Positions 26,371 through 36,635 of a DNA stretch of 64,000 nucleotides are shown piece by piece (within the stretch, counting starts at the first letter, position 1; every line of letters starts with the position of its first letter). The notes beneath the pieces were generated by a model. The model did no database searches, had not been told where the DNA came from, and was given only the letters and a program-made list of their open reading frames with translations. The stretch is from Saprospiraceae bacterium (GTDB lineage: Bacteria > Bacteroidota > Bacteroidia > Chitinophagales > Saprospiraceae). The position numbers and the translations under genes were made by a program. The stretch spans positions 1 to 64,000 of the forward strand of contig JADKEB010000010.1 of the NCBI GenBank assembly GCA_016718205.1, in the 5' to 3' direction.

Positions 26371-26895
26371 ATGACAAAGACAGATAAAGGTTTATTAATA
26401 CAGGAGTTAAGAGAAAAGTTTGAAAATGCTTCATTTTTTTATGTAACAGATGCTTCCAGTCTTACAGTAGCCAAAATCAATCAGTTGAGAAGAACATGCT
26501 TTGACAAAGGTATTGATATTAAAACTGTAAAGAACACCCTTGCTATCAAAGCAATGGATGAGCATGCTGAAAGTAAAAACTTTAAAGCCATATTCAGTGC
26601 ATTTAAAGGTCAGAGTACCGTCTTGTTTTCAAATGACGGCAAATTGCCCGCATCCGTTATCAAAGAGTTCAGAGGTAAGGACACCAGGCCTGTACTGAAA
26701 GCTGCGTATATTGATTCTGATGTATTTTTTGGTGATGACCAGTTGGATATCCTTACAAAACTCAAAACTAAAAATGAGCTTATTGGTGAGATTATCTTTA
26801 CATTGCAATCACCAGCTCAAAATGTTATAAGTGCATTAAAATCCGGAGGAGCAACCATCGCCGGTGTTCTGAAAACTCTTGAAGAAAGAGGGTAA
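26371..26895 (+). CDS. rplJ: 50S ribosomal protein L10
   Basis: A 174-residue protein. The N-domain matches the family: NASFFYVTDASSLTVAKINQLRR in two parts, then VKNTLAIKAM and FKGQSTVLFS. The C-terminal helix (VISALKSGGATIAGVLKTLEE) is the platform for L7/L12 dimers. It anchors the stalk on the GTPase-associated centre. A 104-nt gap with small inverted repeats precedes rplL. Confidence 0.96.
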   Translation: MTKTDKGLLIQELREKFENASFFYVTDASSLTVAKINQLRRTCFDKGIDIKTVKNTLAIKAMDEHAESKNFKAIFSAFKGQSTVLFSNDGKLPASVIKEFRGKDTRPVLKAAYIDSDVFFGDDQLDILTKLKTKNELIGEIIFTLQSPAQNVISALKSGGATIAGVLKTLEERG

Positions 26896-26999
26896 ATAAA
26901 AGGAGATTTCTTGTATTTAAGAAATATAAATGTTACGTTATAGCTTCCAACATTAACAAACATTATTTATTAATTTTAAAACATAAAAACCATTATATC

Positions 27000-27380
27000 A
27001 TGGCAGATTTAAAAGCATTCGCAGAGCAATTAGTAAACTTAACAGTTAAAGAAGTAACTGAATTGGCTCAAATTTTAAAAGATGAATACGGTATCGAACC
27101 AGCTGCAGCAGCTGTGGCAGTAGCAGCTCCTGCAGCAGGGGGCGCAGCAGTAGATGCTCCGGTAGAGAAGACAGAGTTTGATGTACATCTTACATCATCA
27201 GGTGCAAACAAGCTTGCAATAGTAAAAGAGGTGAAAACCTTACTTAATCTTGGTTTGAAAGAAGCTAAAGACCTTGTAGATGCAGCTCCATCAGTTATCA
27301 AAGCTGGTGCTTCTAAAGCTGAAGCAGAGTCTATGAAGGCTACCCTTGAAGGTGCTGGTGCTTCTGTAGAATTAAAGTAA
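27000..27380 (+). CDS. rplL: 50S ribosomal protein L7/L12
   Basis: A 126-residue protein. The N-terminal dimerisation helices (FAEQLVNLTVKEVTELAQIL) are followed by an Ala/Gly/Pro-rich hinge. The conserved C-domain (KLAIVKEVKTLLNLGLKEAK, then VDAAPSVIKAGASKAEAE) recruits translation factors. The size is standard. Two hairpins, one with a T-tract, lie between this gene and rpoB. Confidence 0.97.
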   Translation: MADLKAFAEQLVNLTVKEVTELAQILKDEYGIEPAAAAVAVAAPAAGGAAVDAPVEKTEFDVHLTSSGANKLAIVKEVKTLLNLGLKEAKDLVDAAPSVIKAGASKAEAESMKATLEGAGASVELK

Positions 27381-27440
27381 TTTTATAAAATGAAACTTAA
27401 GGCTTGATAGCAGAAATTAAGTCTGAAATCAATGATATCT

Positions 27441-27526
27441 GGCTTAACTGACCTCTTGGTTGGTTAAGCCTGTTGTCATTAAAAACACTTTTATACAATT
27501 GATTTATAACATTCAATTGTTTTTTA
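27441..27526 (+). terminator. Attenuator-like double hairpin between rplL and rpoB
   Basis: Hairpin 1 is GGCTTAAC / GTTAAGCC (27441-27470). Hairpin 2 is ACAATTGA / TCAATTGT (27495-27520) followed directly by six T. The second has intrinsic-terminator form. Its location matches the partial terminator known between rplL and rpoB in E. coli, which lowers polymerase relative to ribosomal protein expression. Confidence 0.65.
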
Positions 27527-27557
27527 TTACGAATTACGCTAAAAATATTATAAAAGT

Positions 27558-30500
27558 ATGACATCAAACGGAATAGCTGCCGCAGCCGGAAATCAAAGAG
27601 TCAACTTCGGCAAAATTAAATTAGCAAACCAATATCCTGACTTACTCGAAATTCAAATCAAATCTTTTCAGGAATTTTTTCAACTTGAAACTACACCCGA
27701 AAACAGAGGAAACGAAGGTCTTTACCGTGTGTTTCAGGAAAATTTTCCAATTTCAGATGCCAGAAGTATATTTGTTCTGGAATTTCTGGATTATTTCATA
27801 GATCCTCCAAGATATACCATTGAGGAATGTATGCAACGAGGATTGACCTACAGCGTACCTTTAAAAGCCAAACTTCGTCTTTCTTGTAATGATGAAGAGC
27901 ACGTAGATTTCCAAACTATAGTTCAGGATGTATTTTTGGGGAATATCCCATATATGACCAACAAAGGTACTTTTGTGATCAATGGAGCTGAAAGAGTCGT
28001 TGTTTCTCAGCTTCACAGATCTCCGGGTGTATTCTTCAGTCAGACTTTTCACCCTAACGGAACTAAAATATTTTCCGCCAGAGTTATCCCCTTTAAAGGA
28101 GCATGGATGGAATTTGCTACTGACATCAACTCTGTAATGTATGCATATATAGACAGGAAAAAGAAATTTCCTGTTACGACCTTACTCAGGGCGATTGGTT
28201 TTGATTCAGACAAAGATATTCTAAATCTTTTTGGTTTAGCTGAAGAGATTTCTACTGATAAACAGTCTCTTAAAGCAGCAGTTGGAAGGAAACTCGCTGC
28301 AAGGGTTTTGAGAAAATGGACAGAAGACTTTGTGGATGAAGATACCGGAGAAGTAGTCACCATCGAAAGGAATGAAATCATTCTCGAAAGAGATGTAATC
28401 CTTGATGAAGATAACATTGAGATGATAGCAGATGCTGAAACAGATCAAATTATCCTTCAGAAAGAAAATCTCGACGAAGATTATACCATTATTTATAATA
28501 CTTTACAAAAAGATCCTTCTTCTTCTGAAGTGGAAGCTGTCACTCAAATTTATCGACAATTAAGAGGTACTGACCCACCCGATGAAGAAACAGCCAGAGG
28601 TATCATCGAAAAATTATTCTTCTCAGACAAGAGGTATAATCTCGGAGAAGTTGGTAGATATAAAATAAACAGAAAGCTTAAGCTTGAACTAGGCAAGGAT
28701 GTACTTGTGTTAACTAAGGAGGATATCATATCCATAGTAAAGTATCTGGTAAGTCTTGTCAACCAAAAAGCTGAACTGGATGATATAGATCACCTTGCTA
28801 ATCGTCGAGTAAGAACAGTAGGGGAGCAGCTGTATGCTCAGTTTGGTGTAGGTTTGGCTCGTATGACCCGAACCATCAGAGAGCGTATGAATGTCAGAGA
28901 CAATGAAGTTTTTACGCCTATTGATCTTATCAATGCCCGTACGTTGTCTTCTGTTATCAATTCATTTTTTGGAACAAGTCAGTTATCACAGTTTTTGGAT
29001 CAGACCAATCCATTGTCAGAAATTACGCACAAAAGAAGGATATCTGCTTTAGGACCTGGTGGTTTGTCACGGGAGCGTGCTGGTTTTGAAGTGCGTGACG
29101 TACACTATTCCCACTATGGTAGACTTTGTACTATTGAGACGCCGGAAGGACCAAATATCGGTCTTATCTCCACACTTTGTGTACATGCAAAGGTCAACAA
29201 GATGGGATTTCTGGAAACTCCTTACCGTAAAGTATTGGACGGTAAAGTAGATGTGTCCGGTGAAATACAATATCTTTCGGCAGAAGCTGAAGATTACAGG
29301 CGGATAGCTCAAGCCAATGCTCAGGTAGCTGAATCCGGAGCGTTTGTCAAAGACAGAATCAAATCAAGAGAACATGGCGAATTTCCGGTATTGTCACCTT
29401 CTGAGGTTGAATACATGGATATTGCACCAAATCAAATCGTTGGTGTTTCAGCATCTTTGATTCCTTTTCTTGAAAATGATGATGCCAACAGGGCCTTGAT
29501 GGGTTCTAACATGCAGCGTCAGGCTCTACCATTGGTGAGACCAAAATCACCTATAGTTGGTACAGGCCTGGAAGCAAAAGTGGCAGAAGACTCCAATATG
29601 CTGATCAATGCAGAAGGTGAAGGTGTTGTCGAATATGTAGATGCTAACGAGATCATAATCAAATATGACAAATCAGATGAAGAGATGTTGGTTTCTTTTG
29701 ATGATAATATAAAAAAGTATAATCTGATAAAATTCATAAGGACGAATCAGGGTTCTTGTATCAATCTCAAGCCAATTGTTAAAAAAGGTCAGAGAGTGAA
29801 AAAAGGAAGTCTTCTGTGTGAAGGATATGCTACTGAAAATGGTGAGTTGGCGCTTGGTCAGAATCTCCAGGTGGCATTCATGCCATGGAAAGGTTATAAC
29901 TTTGAAGATGCCATCGTTCTTTCAGAGAGGGTAGTAAAGGAAGATGTATTCACTTCATTGCACATAGAAAGTTATGAAATCGATGTTAGAGATACAAAAC
30001 TGGGTGAAGAAGAACTGACAAATGATATACCTAATGTAAGTGAGGAAGCCACAAAAGATCTGGATGAAAATGGTATCATTCGTATAGGAGCATGGGTGAA
30101 AGAAGGTGATATACTGATAGGAAAAATTACACCTAAGGGAGAATCTGATCCAACACCTGAAGAAAAATTATTAAGAGCTATTTTTGGTGATAAAGCAGGC
30201 GATGTTAAAGATGCTTCTCTCAAGGCTTCTCCTTCTACTAATGGTGTGGTGATAAGCAAACAACTATTTGCAAGAGCTAAAAAGGATAAGTTCCAAAAAG
30301 TTCAGGAAAAAGAATTGTTGTCAAAGCTTGAAGATACACATGCTATCAACCTTAATGAATTAAAAACCATCCTTGTAGATAAGTTGATGACACTTTTAGA
30401 TGGTAAAATTTCAGAAGGTGTCAGAAGTATTTACAATGAAGAATTGATACCTAAAGGGGCTAAATTTGCTCCTAAATCATTTAAGGAATTAGAATATTCT

Positions 30501-31379
30501 CAGGTTGATTATAGCGGCTGGACTAAAGATGGAGCTACAAACGAAATGATAGCCAGGCTTTTGCACAATTACTCTATTAAGGTCAATGAAGAGTTGGGCC
30601 GATATAAAAGAGAGAAATTCAATATCAGTATTGGTGATGAGTTGCCTGCAGGTGTATTAAAGCTTGCAAAAGTGTACCTTGCTAAAAAACGTAAGTTGAA
30701 AGTGGGAGACAAACTTGCAGGTCGACACGGTAACAAGGGTATCGTTTCCAGAATCGTAAGGGAAGAAGATATGCCATTTCTCGAAGATGGAACTCCAGTG
30801 GACATCGTGCTGAACCCACTAGGGGTGCCTTCAAGGATGAACTTGGGACAGATATTCGAAACTGTACTCGGATGGGCTGGTAAAAAAATGAATATCAAGT
30901 TTGCAACACCTATCTTTGATGGAGCCAGTCTGGAAGAGATCGAAGGATATATAGAAAAAGCAGGCTTACCGGCTTACGGTCAAACCTATCTTTATGATGG
31001 CGAGACTGGTGATAGATTCCATCAACAGGCTACCGTAGGAGTCATCTACATGCTGAAACTCTCTCACATGGTGGACGATAAGATGCATGCAAGATCCATT
31101 GGGCCATACTCTCTTATCACTCAGCAACCACTTGGTGGTAAAGCTCAGTTTGGTGGTCAGAGATTTGGTGAGATGGAGGTTTGGGCGCTTGAAGCATATG
31201 GTGCTGCCAATATCCTCAGAGAATTACTTACCATAAAGTCTGATGATATCATCGGTAGAGCCAAAGCCTACGAAGCGATAGTGAAAGGAGACAATATCCC
31301 GGATTCCAATATTCCCGAATCATTCAATGTATTGGTTCATGAATTGCGAGGTCTTGCTCTGGACATTAAGTTTGATTAA
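27558..31379 (+). CDS. rpoB: DNA-directed RNA polymerase subunit beta
   Basis: A 1,273-residue beta subunit, within the usual Bacteroidota length. Visible landmarks include the rifampicin region (GTSQLSQFLDQTNPLSEITH, then KRRISALGPGGLSRERAGFE), the ETPEGPNIGLI motif, the active-site KVGDKLAGRHGNKGIVS and the C-terminal GGKAQFGGQRFGEMEVWALE. It is intact from start to stop. The SQFLDQ and HKRR residues are those of rifampicin-sensitive enzymes. It lies 37 nt upstream of rpoC. Confidence 0.98.
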   Translation: MTSNGIAAAAGNQRVNFGKIKLANQYPDLLEIQIKSFQEFFQLETTPENRGNEGLYRVFQENFPISDARSIFVLEFLDYFIDPPRYTIEECMQRGLTYSVPLKAKLRLSCNDEEHVDFQTIVQDVFLGNIPYMTNKGTFVINGAERVVVSQLHRSPGVFFSQTFHPNGTKIFSARVIPFKGAWMEFATDINSVMYAYIDRKKKFPVTTLLRAIGFDSDKDILNLFGLAEEISTDKQSLKAAVGRKLAARVLRKWTEDFVDEDTGEVVTIERNEIILERDVILDEDNIEMIADAETDQIILQKENLDEDYTIIYNTLQKDPSSSEVEAVTQIYRQLRGTDPPDEETARGIIEKLFFSDKRYNLGEVGRYKINRKLKLELGKDVLVLTKEDIISIVKYLVSLVNQKAELDDIDHLANRRVRTVGEQLYAQFGVGLARMTRTIRERMNVRDNEVFTPIDLINARTLSSVINSFFGTSQLSQFLDQTNPLSEITHKRRISALGPGGLSRERAGFEVRDVHYSHYGRLCTIETPEGPNIGLISTLCVHAKVNKMGFLETPYRKVLDGKVDVSGEIQYLSAEAEDYRRIAQANAQVAESGAFVKDRIKSREHGEFPVLSPSEVEYMDIAPNQIVGVSASLIPFLENDDANRALMGSNMQRQALPLVRPKSPIVGTGLEAKVAEDSNMLINAEGEGVVEYVDANEIIIKYDKSDEEMLVSFDDNIKKYNLIKFIRTNQGSCINLKPIVKKGQRVKKGSLLCEGYATENGELALGQNLQVAFMPWKGYNFEDAIVLSERVVKEDVFTSLHIESYEIDVRDTKLGEEELTNDIPNVSEEATKDLDENGIIRIGAWVKEGDILIGKITPKGESDPTPEEKLLRAIFGDKAGDVKDASLKASPSTNGVVISKQLFARAKKDKFQKVQEKELLSKLEDTHAINLNELKTILVDKLMTLLDGKISEGVRSIYNEELIPKGAKFAPKSFKELEYSQVDYSGWTKDGATNEMIARLLHNYSIKVNEELGRYKREKFNISIGDELPAGVLKLAKVYLAKKRKLKVGDKLAGRHGNKGIVSRIVREEDMPFLEDGTPVDIVLNPLGVPSRMNLGQIFETVLGWAGKKMNIKFATPIFDGASLEEIEGYIEKAGLPAYGQTYLYDGETGDRFHQQATVGVIYMLKLSHMVDDKMHARSIGPYSLITQQPLGGKAQFGGQRFGEMEVWALEAYGAANILRELLTIKSDDIIGRAKAYEAIVKGDNIPDSNIPESFNVLVHELRGLALDIKFD

Positions 31380-31416
31380 TTTTAGAAATTCTTTAAATCA
31401 TTAATAAATCTTTATT

Positions 31417-34400
31417 ATGTTAAAAAAGAAAAGTGTAAAACCCACTAAAGGATTTGAATCTATCACGATTAGTCTCAGTTCACCTGATGAAATACTTGAG
31501 AGATCTTATGGTGAGGTATTAAAACCTGAAACCATCAATTACAGGTCATATAAACCTGAAAGAGATGGACTTTTTTGTGAAAGAATATTTGGTCCCGTTA
31601 AGGATTACGAATGTTATTGCGGAAAATATAAGCGAATCAGATATAAAGGAATCGTCTGCGACAGGTGTGGAGTGGAAGTGACCGAAAAGAAAGTGAGAAG
31701 AGAGAGAATGGGCCACATAAAGTTGGTAGTTCCTGTAGTTCACATTTGGTTTTTCAAATCATTGCCAAACAAAATTGGATATCTCTTGGGATACTCTTCC
31801 AAAAAACTGGAGTCTATCATCTATTATGAAAGATATGTAGTTGTTCAGGCGGGAGTTAAAGAAAATGACATTTCAAAGCATGAATTGCTGACAGAAGAAG
31901 AATACTTTGATATCCTGGATACGCTTCCAAAAGACAATCAGCTTCTTGATGATTCTGATCCCAATAAGTTTATAGCAAGAATGGGAGCTGAAGCCGTCAA
32001 AGATCTTTTGGAAAGAATCAATCTTGATGAGCTTTCTTTTGAACTGAGACATCAGGCAGCAAATGAAACGTCTCAGCAAAGGAAATCAGAAGCTTTGAAG
32101 CGTCTGCGAGTAGTAGAAGCATTTAGAGATGGTATGAGATCTACTGAAAACAGACCGGAATGGACCATCATCCAATACTTACCGGTCACACCTCCTGAAT
32201 TGAGGCCATTGGTACCTTTGGATGGTGGTAGATTTGCAAGTTCTGACCTGAATGACTTGTATAGAAGGGTCATCATCAGAAACAACCGTCTTAAGAGATT
32301 GCTCGAGATCAAAGCTCCTGAAGTCATCCTCAGAAACGAGAAGAGAATGTTACAGGAAGCTGTGGATTCACTATTTGACAACTCAAGAAAATCCAATGCT
32401 GTCAAAGCAGAAGGAGGAAGATCCTTGAAATCATTGAGTGATGTGCTGAAAGGTAAACAAGGTCGTTTCCGTCAAAACCTACTCGGAAAGAGGGTGGATT
32501 ATTCCGGACGATCGGTCATTGTGGTAGGGCCAACGCTTCTATTGCATGAGTGCGGTATACCAAAAGGTATGGCTGCAGAATTGTTTAAGCCATTTGTCAT
32601 CAAAAAACTGATAGAGAGAGGCGTTGTAAAAACAGTAAAATCTGCTAAGAAACTCGTTGATAAAAAAGACCCCGTAATCTGGGAAATTCTTGAAAATATA
32701 CTCAAAGGACACCCAGTATTATTAAACAGGGCCCCTACGCTTCACCGATTGTCTATCCAGGCATTTCAGCCGAAGTTGGTTGAGGGAAAAGCAATCCAAT
32801 TGCATCCTTTAGTTTGCGGTGCGTTCAATGCGGATTTTGACGGTGACCAGATGGCAGTGCACGTACCATTGGGGCATGCTGCTATACTTGAGGCTCAAAT
32901 GTTGATGCTTTCGGCACACAATATGCTGAACCCACAGGATGGTTCTCCGGTGACACTTCCTTCTCAGGATATGATTTTGGGTCTGTATTATCTTACTAAA
33001 CCAAGAAAGTCGACAGGAGACATCAAAGTGAAAGGTGAAGGAAAAACTTTTTACAGTGCTGAGGAAGTGGTGATAGCCTTTAATGAGGGTATGATAGATC
33101 TTCATGCCACGATAAAAGTAAGGGCAAGAGTAGAGAATAATGATGGAGATATGGTAACAAGTATCATAGACACCACAGTAGGAAGAGTCATCTTCAATCA
33201 GGCCACTCCACCAACGGTACCTTATATCAACCAGTTACTCACGAAAAAGAACCTCAAGAAGATCATTGCTGATATCATCACCAGGACAGATTTTACATCA
33301 ACTGCAAAATTCCTTGATGAAATCAAAAATCTTGGTTTCTTCTGGGCGTATAAAGGTGGACTTTCATTCAATCTTGGTGATCTGATTACTCCTTCCATCA
33401 AAGAGAAAACCCTTTTGGAAGCACAGGAAGAAGTGGATGAAGTATGGGAAAATTATAATATGGGTCTTATCACGCCAAATGAACGATACAATCAAGTCAT
33501 TGATAAATGGACATTTGCAGATAATAAGATCACTGATAACCTGATGAAAGAGATTGCTCAGCACAAGCAAGGATTCAACTCCGTGTTTATGATGCTTGAT
33601 TCAGGTGCAAGGGGTTCAAAACAACAGATCAAGCAGTTGTGCGGATTGAGAGGATTGATGGCAAAACCGAGAAAATCAGGAGATACAGGAGGTGCGATCA
33701 TCGAAAACCCCATCCTCGCCAACTTTCTTGAAGGATTGTCTGTACTTGAATATTTCATCTCGACGCACGGTGCCAGAAAAGGTCTTGCAGATACGGCCCT
33801 TAAGACTGCAGATGCGGGTTATCTTACGAGAAGACTTGTAGATGTAGCTCAGGATGTAATTATCACAGAAGAAGATTGTGCTACACTCAGAGGAATTGAT
33901 ACTGAAGCACTTAAAGACAACGAAAATATTATTGAAACATTGGCATCGCGAATTGTAGGCCGATATTCATTATATGATGTAACTGATCCTGTGACTGATG
34001 CTTTATTAGTAGAGGCTGCAGGATATATATCTCCAGAGATCGCTGACAACATCGAGAAAGCAGGGATTGAAATGGTAACCATTAGATCAGTACTCACTTG
34101 CGAAACAAAAGTAGGAGTATGTGCTAAATGTTATGGTAAAAACCTTGCTACCGGCAGAAGAGTAGAAATGGGTGATGCCGTGGGTATCATAGCTGCTCAG
34201 TCCATAGGCGAACCAGGTACTCAGTTGACACTTCGTACATTCCACGTGGGTGGTATAGCTTCTGTGTCCAAAACAGAATCTGAAATTACAACAAAATATG
34301 AAGGTATAATTGAATTTGACAATATTAAGGTCACAGAACAAGTGGAAGGCGGTGCAAAATCCAAAGTAGTACTGTCAAGATCCGGTGAAATCAGGGTTGT

Positions 34401-35676
34401 AGATCCTGAAACCAAAAAAGTCTATAATTCATATTTTATACCATATGGTTCTACTCTTTTAGTAGATGATAAACAAAGGGTTACCAAAGGAGGTACTCTA
34501 TGCGAGTGGGATCCTTTCAACAACCTGATTATCTCAGAATTTGGAGGTATTGCGCAGTTTGAAGATATCGAAGAAGGTGTGACTTTCCGTGTAGAAAGAG
34601 ATGATCAGACAGGATATGCTGAAAAAGTAATCATTGAATCTAAGAATAAGAAAAAAATTCCGGTGATCAAGATTGTTTCTCCTTCCGGAGATGAGTTGAA
34701 AAATTACAACTTGCCTGTAGGATCATACATCTCGATTGAAGACAATGCTGAAATAGTACCGGGACAAAAGATTGTGAAAATACCTAGAAACCTTGGTAAA
34801 ATCCAGGATATCACGGGGGGTCTTCCTAGAGTTACTGAATTGTTTGAAGCAAGAAACCCTTCCAATCCGGCTATTACAGCTGAAATCGATGGTATCATCA
34901 CGTATGGTAAAATCAAAAGAGGTAACAGAGAGATATTTATTGATGATGAGAAGACAGGGCAAAGGCGTAAGTATCTGGTAGGCTTATCAAAACACTTACT
35001 CGTGCAGGAGGGTGATTTCGTGAGAGCTGGTATGCAGTTGTCAGATGGTGCTGTAGCTCCGCTTGACATTCTAAATATCAAAGGGCCATTTGCAGTACAA
35101 TCTTATCTTGTCAATGGAGTTCAGGAGGTTTATCGTTCTCAGGGTATTGCCATCAATGACAAACACATCGAAGTTATAGTTAGGCAGATGATGAGAAGGG
35201 TAGAAATTGTTGATCCGGGAGATACTACTTTCTTGGAAGGAGAAGCTGTAGATCGTCATGAGTTCAATGAACAAAATGACTGGATATTTGACAAAAAGGT
35301 GGTAACTGATCCGGGAGATTCTCAGAATTTCAAAGCCGGACAAATCGTATCCATCAGACAATTCAGGGAAGAGAACTCATCTCTGAAGCGAAATGATAAA
35401 AAAATCGTTGTTGTGAGAGATGCCGTTCCGGCCACATCAAGTGTGATTTTGCAGGGTATCACCAGGGCTTCCTTAGGTGTGGAAAGCTGGATTTCAGCTG
35501 CTTCGTTCCAGGAGACAACCAAAGTACTGAGTACTGCAGCCATTTCTGCAAAACGGGATTCACTTTCAGGGCTTAAAGAAAATGTAATTGTTGGTAAAAA
35601 TATACCGGCAGGCACAGGATTAAGACATTTCAACAGACTCGAAGTAGAGTCCGTTGATGAATATAACGTGATTTAA
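31417..35676 (+). CDS. rpoC: DNA-directed RNA polymerase subunit beta-prime
   Basis: A 1,419-residue subunit. It has the zinc-binding CYCGKYKRIRYKGIVCDRCG, the metal-binding catalytic NADFDGDQMAVH near residue 470, the rudder/bridge-helix region (GGAIIENPILANF, GLADTALKTADAGYLTRRLVDV) and the second Cys cluster (CETKVGVCAKCYG). It forms the catalytic centre with beta. It is intact and followed by a terminator at 35704-35744, which ends the operon. Confidence 0.98.
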   Translation: MLKKKSVKPTKGFESITISLSSPDEILERSYGEVLKPETINYRSYKPERDGLFCERIFGPVKDYECYCGKYKRIRYKGIVCDRCGVEVTEKKVRRERMGHIKLVVPVVHIWFFKSLPNKIGYLLGYSSKKLESIIYYERYVVVQAGVKENDISKHELLTEEEYFDILDTLPKDNQLLDDSDPNKFIARMGAEAVKDLLERINLDELSFELRHQAANETSQQRKSEALKRLRVVEAFRDGMRSTENRPEWTIIQYLPVTPPELRPLVPLDGGRFASSDLNDLYRRVIIRNNRLKRLLEIKAPEVILRNEKRMLQEAVDSLFDNSRKSNAVKAEGGRSLKSLSDVLKGKQGRFRQNLLGKRVDYSGRSVIVVGPTLLLHECGIPKGMAAELFKPFVIKKLIERGVVKTVKSAKKLVDKKDPVIWEILENILKGHPVLLNRAPTLHRLSIQAFQPKLVEGKAIQLHPLVCGAFNADFDGDQMAVHVPLGHAAILEAQMLMLSAHNMLNPQDGSPVTLPSQDMILGLYYLTKPRKSTGDIKVKGEGKTFYSAEEVVIAFNEGMIDLHATIKVRARVENNDGDMVTSIIDTTVGRVIFNQATPPTVPYINQLLTKKNLKKIIADIITRTDFTSTAKFLDEIKNLGFFWAYKGGLSFNLGDLITPSIKEKTLLEAQEEVDEVWENYNMGLITPNERYNQVIDKWTFADNKITDNLMKEIAQHKQGFNSVFMMLDSGARGSKQQIKQLCGLRGLMAKPRKSGDTGGAIIENPILANFLEGLSVLEYFISTHGARKGLADTALKTADAGYLTRRLVDVAQDVIITEEDCATLRGIDTEALKDNENIIETLASRIVGRYSLYDVTDPVTDALLVEAAGYISPEIADNIEKAGIEMVTIRSVLTCETKVGVCAKCYGKNLATGRRVEMGDAVGIIAAQSIGEPGTQLTLRTFHVGGIASVSKTESEITTKYEGIIEFDNIKVTEQVEGGAKSKVVLSRSGEIRVVDPETKKVYNSYFIPYGSTLLVDDKQRVTKGGTLCEWDPFNNLIISEFGGIAQFEDIEEGVTFRVERDDQTGYAEKVIIESKNKKKIPVIKIVSPSGDELKNYNLPVGSYISIEDNAEIVPGQKIVKIPRNLGKIQDITGGLPRVTELFEARNPSNPAITAEIDGIITYGKIKRGNREIFIDDEKTGQRRKYLVGLSKHLLVQEGDFVRAGMQLSDGAVAPLDILNIKGPFAVQSYLVNGVQEVYRSQGIAINDKHIEVIVRQMMRRVEIVDPGDTTFLEGEAVDRHEFNEQNDWIFDKKVVTDPGDSQNFKAGQIVSIRQFREENSSLKRNDKKIVVVRDAVPATSSVILQGITRASLGVESWISAASFQETTKVLSTAAISAKRDSLSGLKENVIVGKNIPAGTGLRHFNRLEVESVDEYNVI

Positions 35677-35703
35677 TTCGATTTCGATTTCATTTAAGAT
35701 TTC

Positions 35704-35744
35704 AAAGAGGAGTTTCAAATTAAAATGAGCTCCTCTTTTTTTTG
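35704..35744 (+). terminator. Terminator after rpoC
   Basis: The stem AAGAGGAG / CTCCTCTT is separated by an 18-nt loop and followed by a run of T. It lies 28 nt after the rpoC stop. Confidence 0.85.
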
Positions 35745-35864
35745 ATCTGATACTTGGAATCAAATGGTACAAGTTAAAACATTCTCTAAACCACTATTTC
35801 CATTGAAGATACTATATTGTACTTTTTAACGTTATACATTTCAGATGTATAAAAAATCTGTATA

Positions 35865-36593
35865 ATGAAGGTCAGATGGTTTTTAGCTGCAATTTTGTTA
35901 TTGCTCATATTCCCGAGCAATGTTTCCGGCCAATTCGGTGTAAGGCTCAAGTACGATCTCAATCAATACAGTAATTGGAACAATGCACTGCGAGAAGGAT
36001 TTTCGACCACAGAAACACTATATCCATCTTCCTATGGTATAGGTGTCAATCATTGGTTTAGATTGAAAAAGAAAAGGGTAGAGTTTTTGCCCGAAATCGG
36101 ATATGCAAGGTCGGAGACTCAATTTGAAAATCCTTCAATTGAAAAATTCACTATCAATACTTTTAGTTTTAATTTTCATACACAGATATATGCCCTTGAT
36201 ATGGGAGAAGATTGTGATTGCCCAACATTTTCCAAGCAGGGAAACACGATCAACAAAGGTTTGTTTTTTCATATTACTCCGGGTATAGCTTATATTGATG
36301 CCAAAGGTTTTCCCAATCCGATATTATCTTCTCTTCCATTGCCAAATGGCATCAACCGAGGACTTGCGGCCAGCATAGGAGCGGGATTAGGCCTGGACAT
36401 AGGCATCAATGATCTATTGACCATTACACCGATCGCTTCATATTATTTTTATAGTAAAATGACTTGGGATAATATGGTCCAACGAACCAATGAAGTGATT
36501 ACTGTAGATAACAATCTTCGTCATACACAATTTTCACTGAGGTTTAGTTTTAGGCTGGATTACAACAAACGACAAAAAAGATTTCGCAGGTAA
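35865..36593 (+). CDS. Outer-membrane beta-barrel protein
   Basis: A 242-residue protein with a signal peptide (MKVRWFLAAILLLLIFPSN, cleavage near VSGQ). Amphipathic strands follow: FGVRLKYDLNQYSNW, SYGIGVNHWFRLKKKRVEFLPEIGY, TFSFNFHTQIYAL and LRHTQFSLRFSFRL at the end, with aromatic strand ends typical of small outer-membrane barrels. No specific family or ligand can be named. A CDCP pair in a central loop may form a disulfide. It is separated from rpoC by a terminator and followed by the helicase gene after 42 nt. Confidence 0.75.
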   Translation: MKVRWFLAAILLLLIFPSNVSGQFGVRLKYDLNQYSNWNNALREGFSTTETLYPSSYGIGVNHWFRLKKKRVEFLPEIGYARSETQFENPSIEKFTINTFSFNFHTQIYALDMGEDCDCPTFSKQGNTINKGLFFHITPGIAYIDAKGFPNPILSSLPLPNGINRGLAASIGAGLGLDIGINDLLTITPIASYYFYSKMTWDNMVQRTNEVITVDNNLRHTQFSLRFSFRLDYNKRQKRFRR

Positions 36594-36635
36594 CGGGACT
36601 TTTGCTAATTTTAGCCTGAATTCTTAAATCTATAA

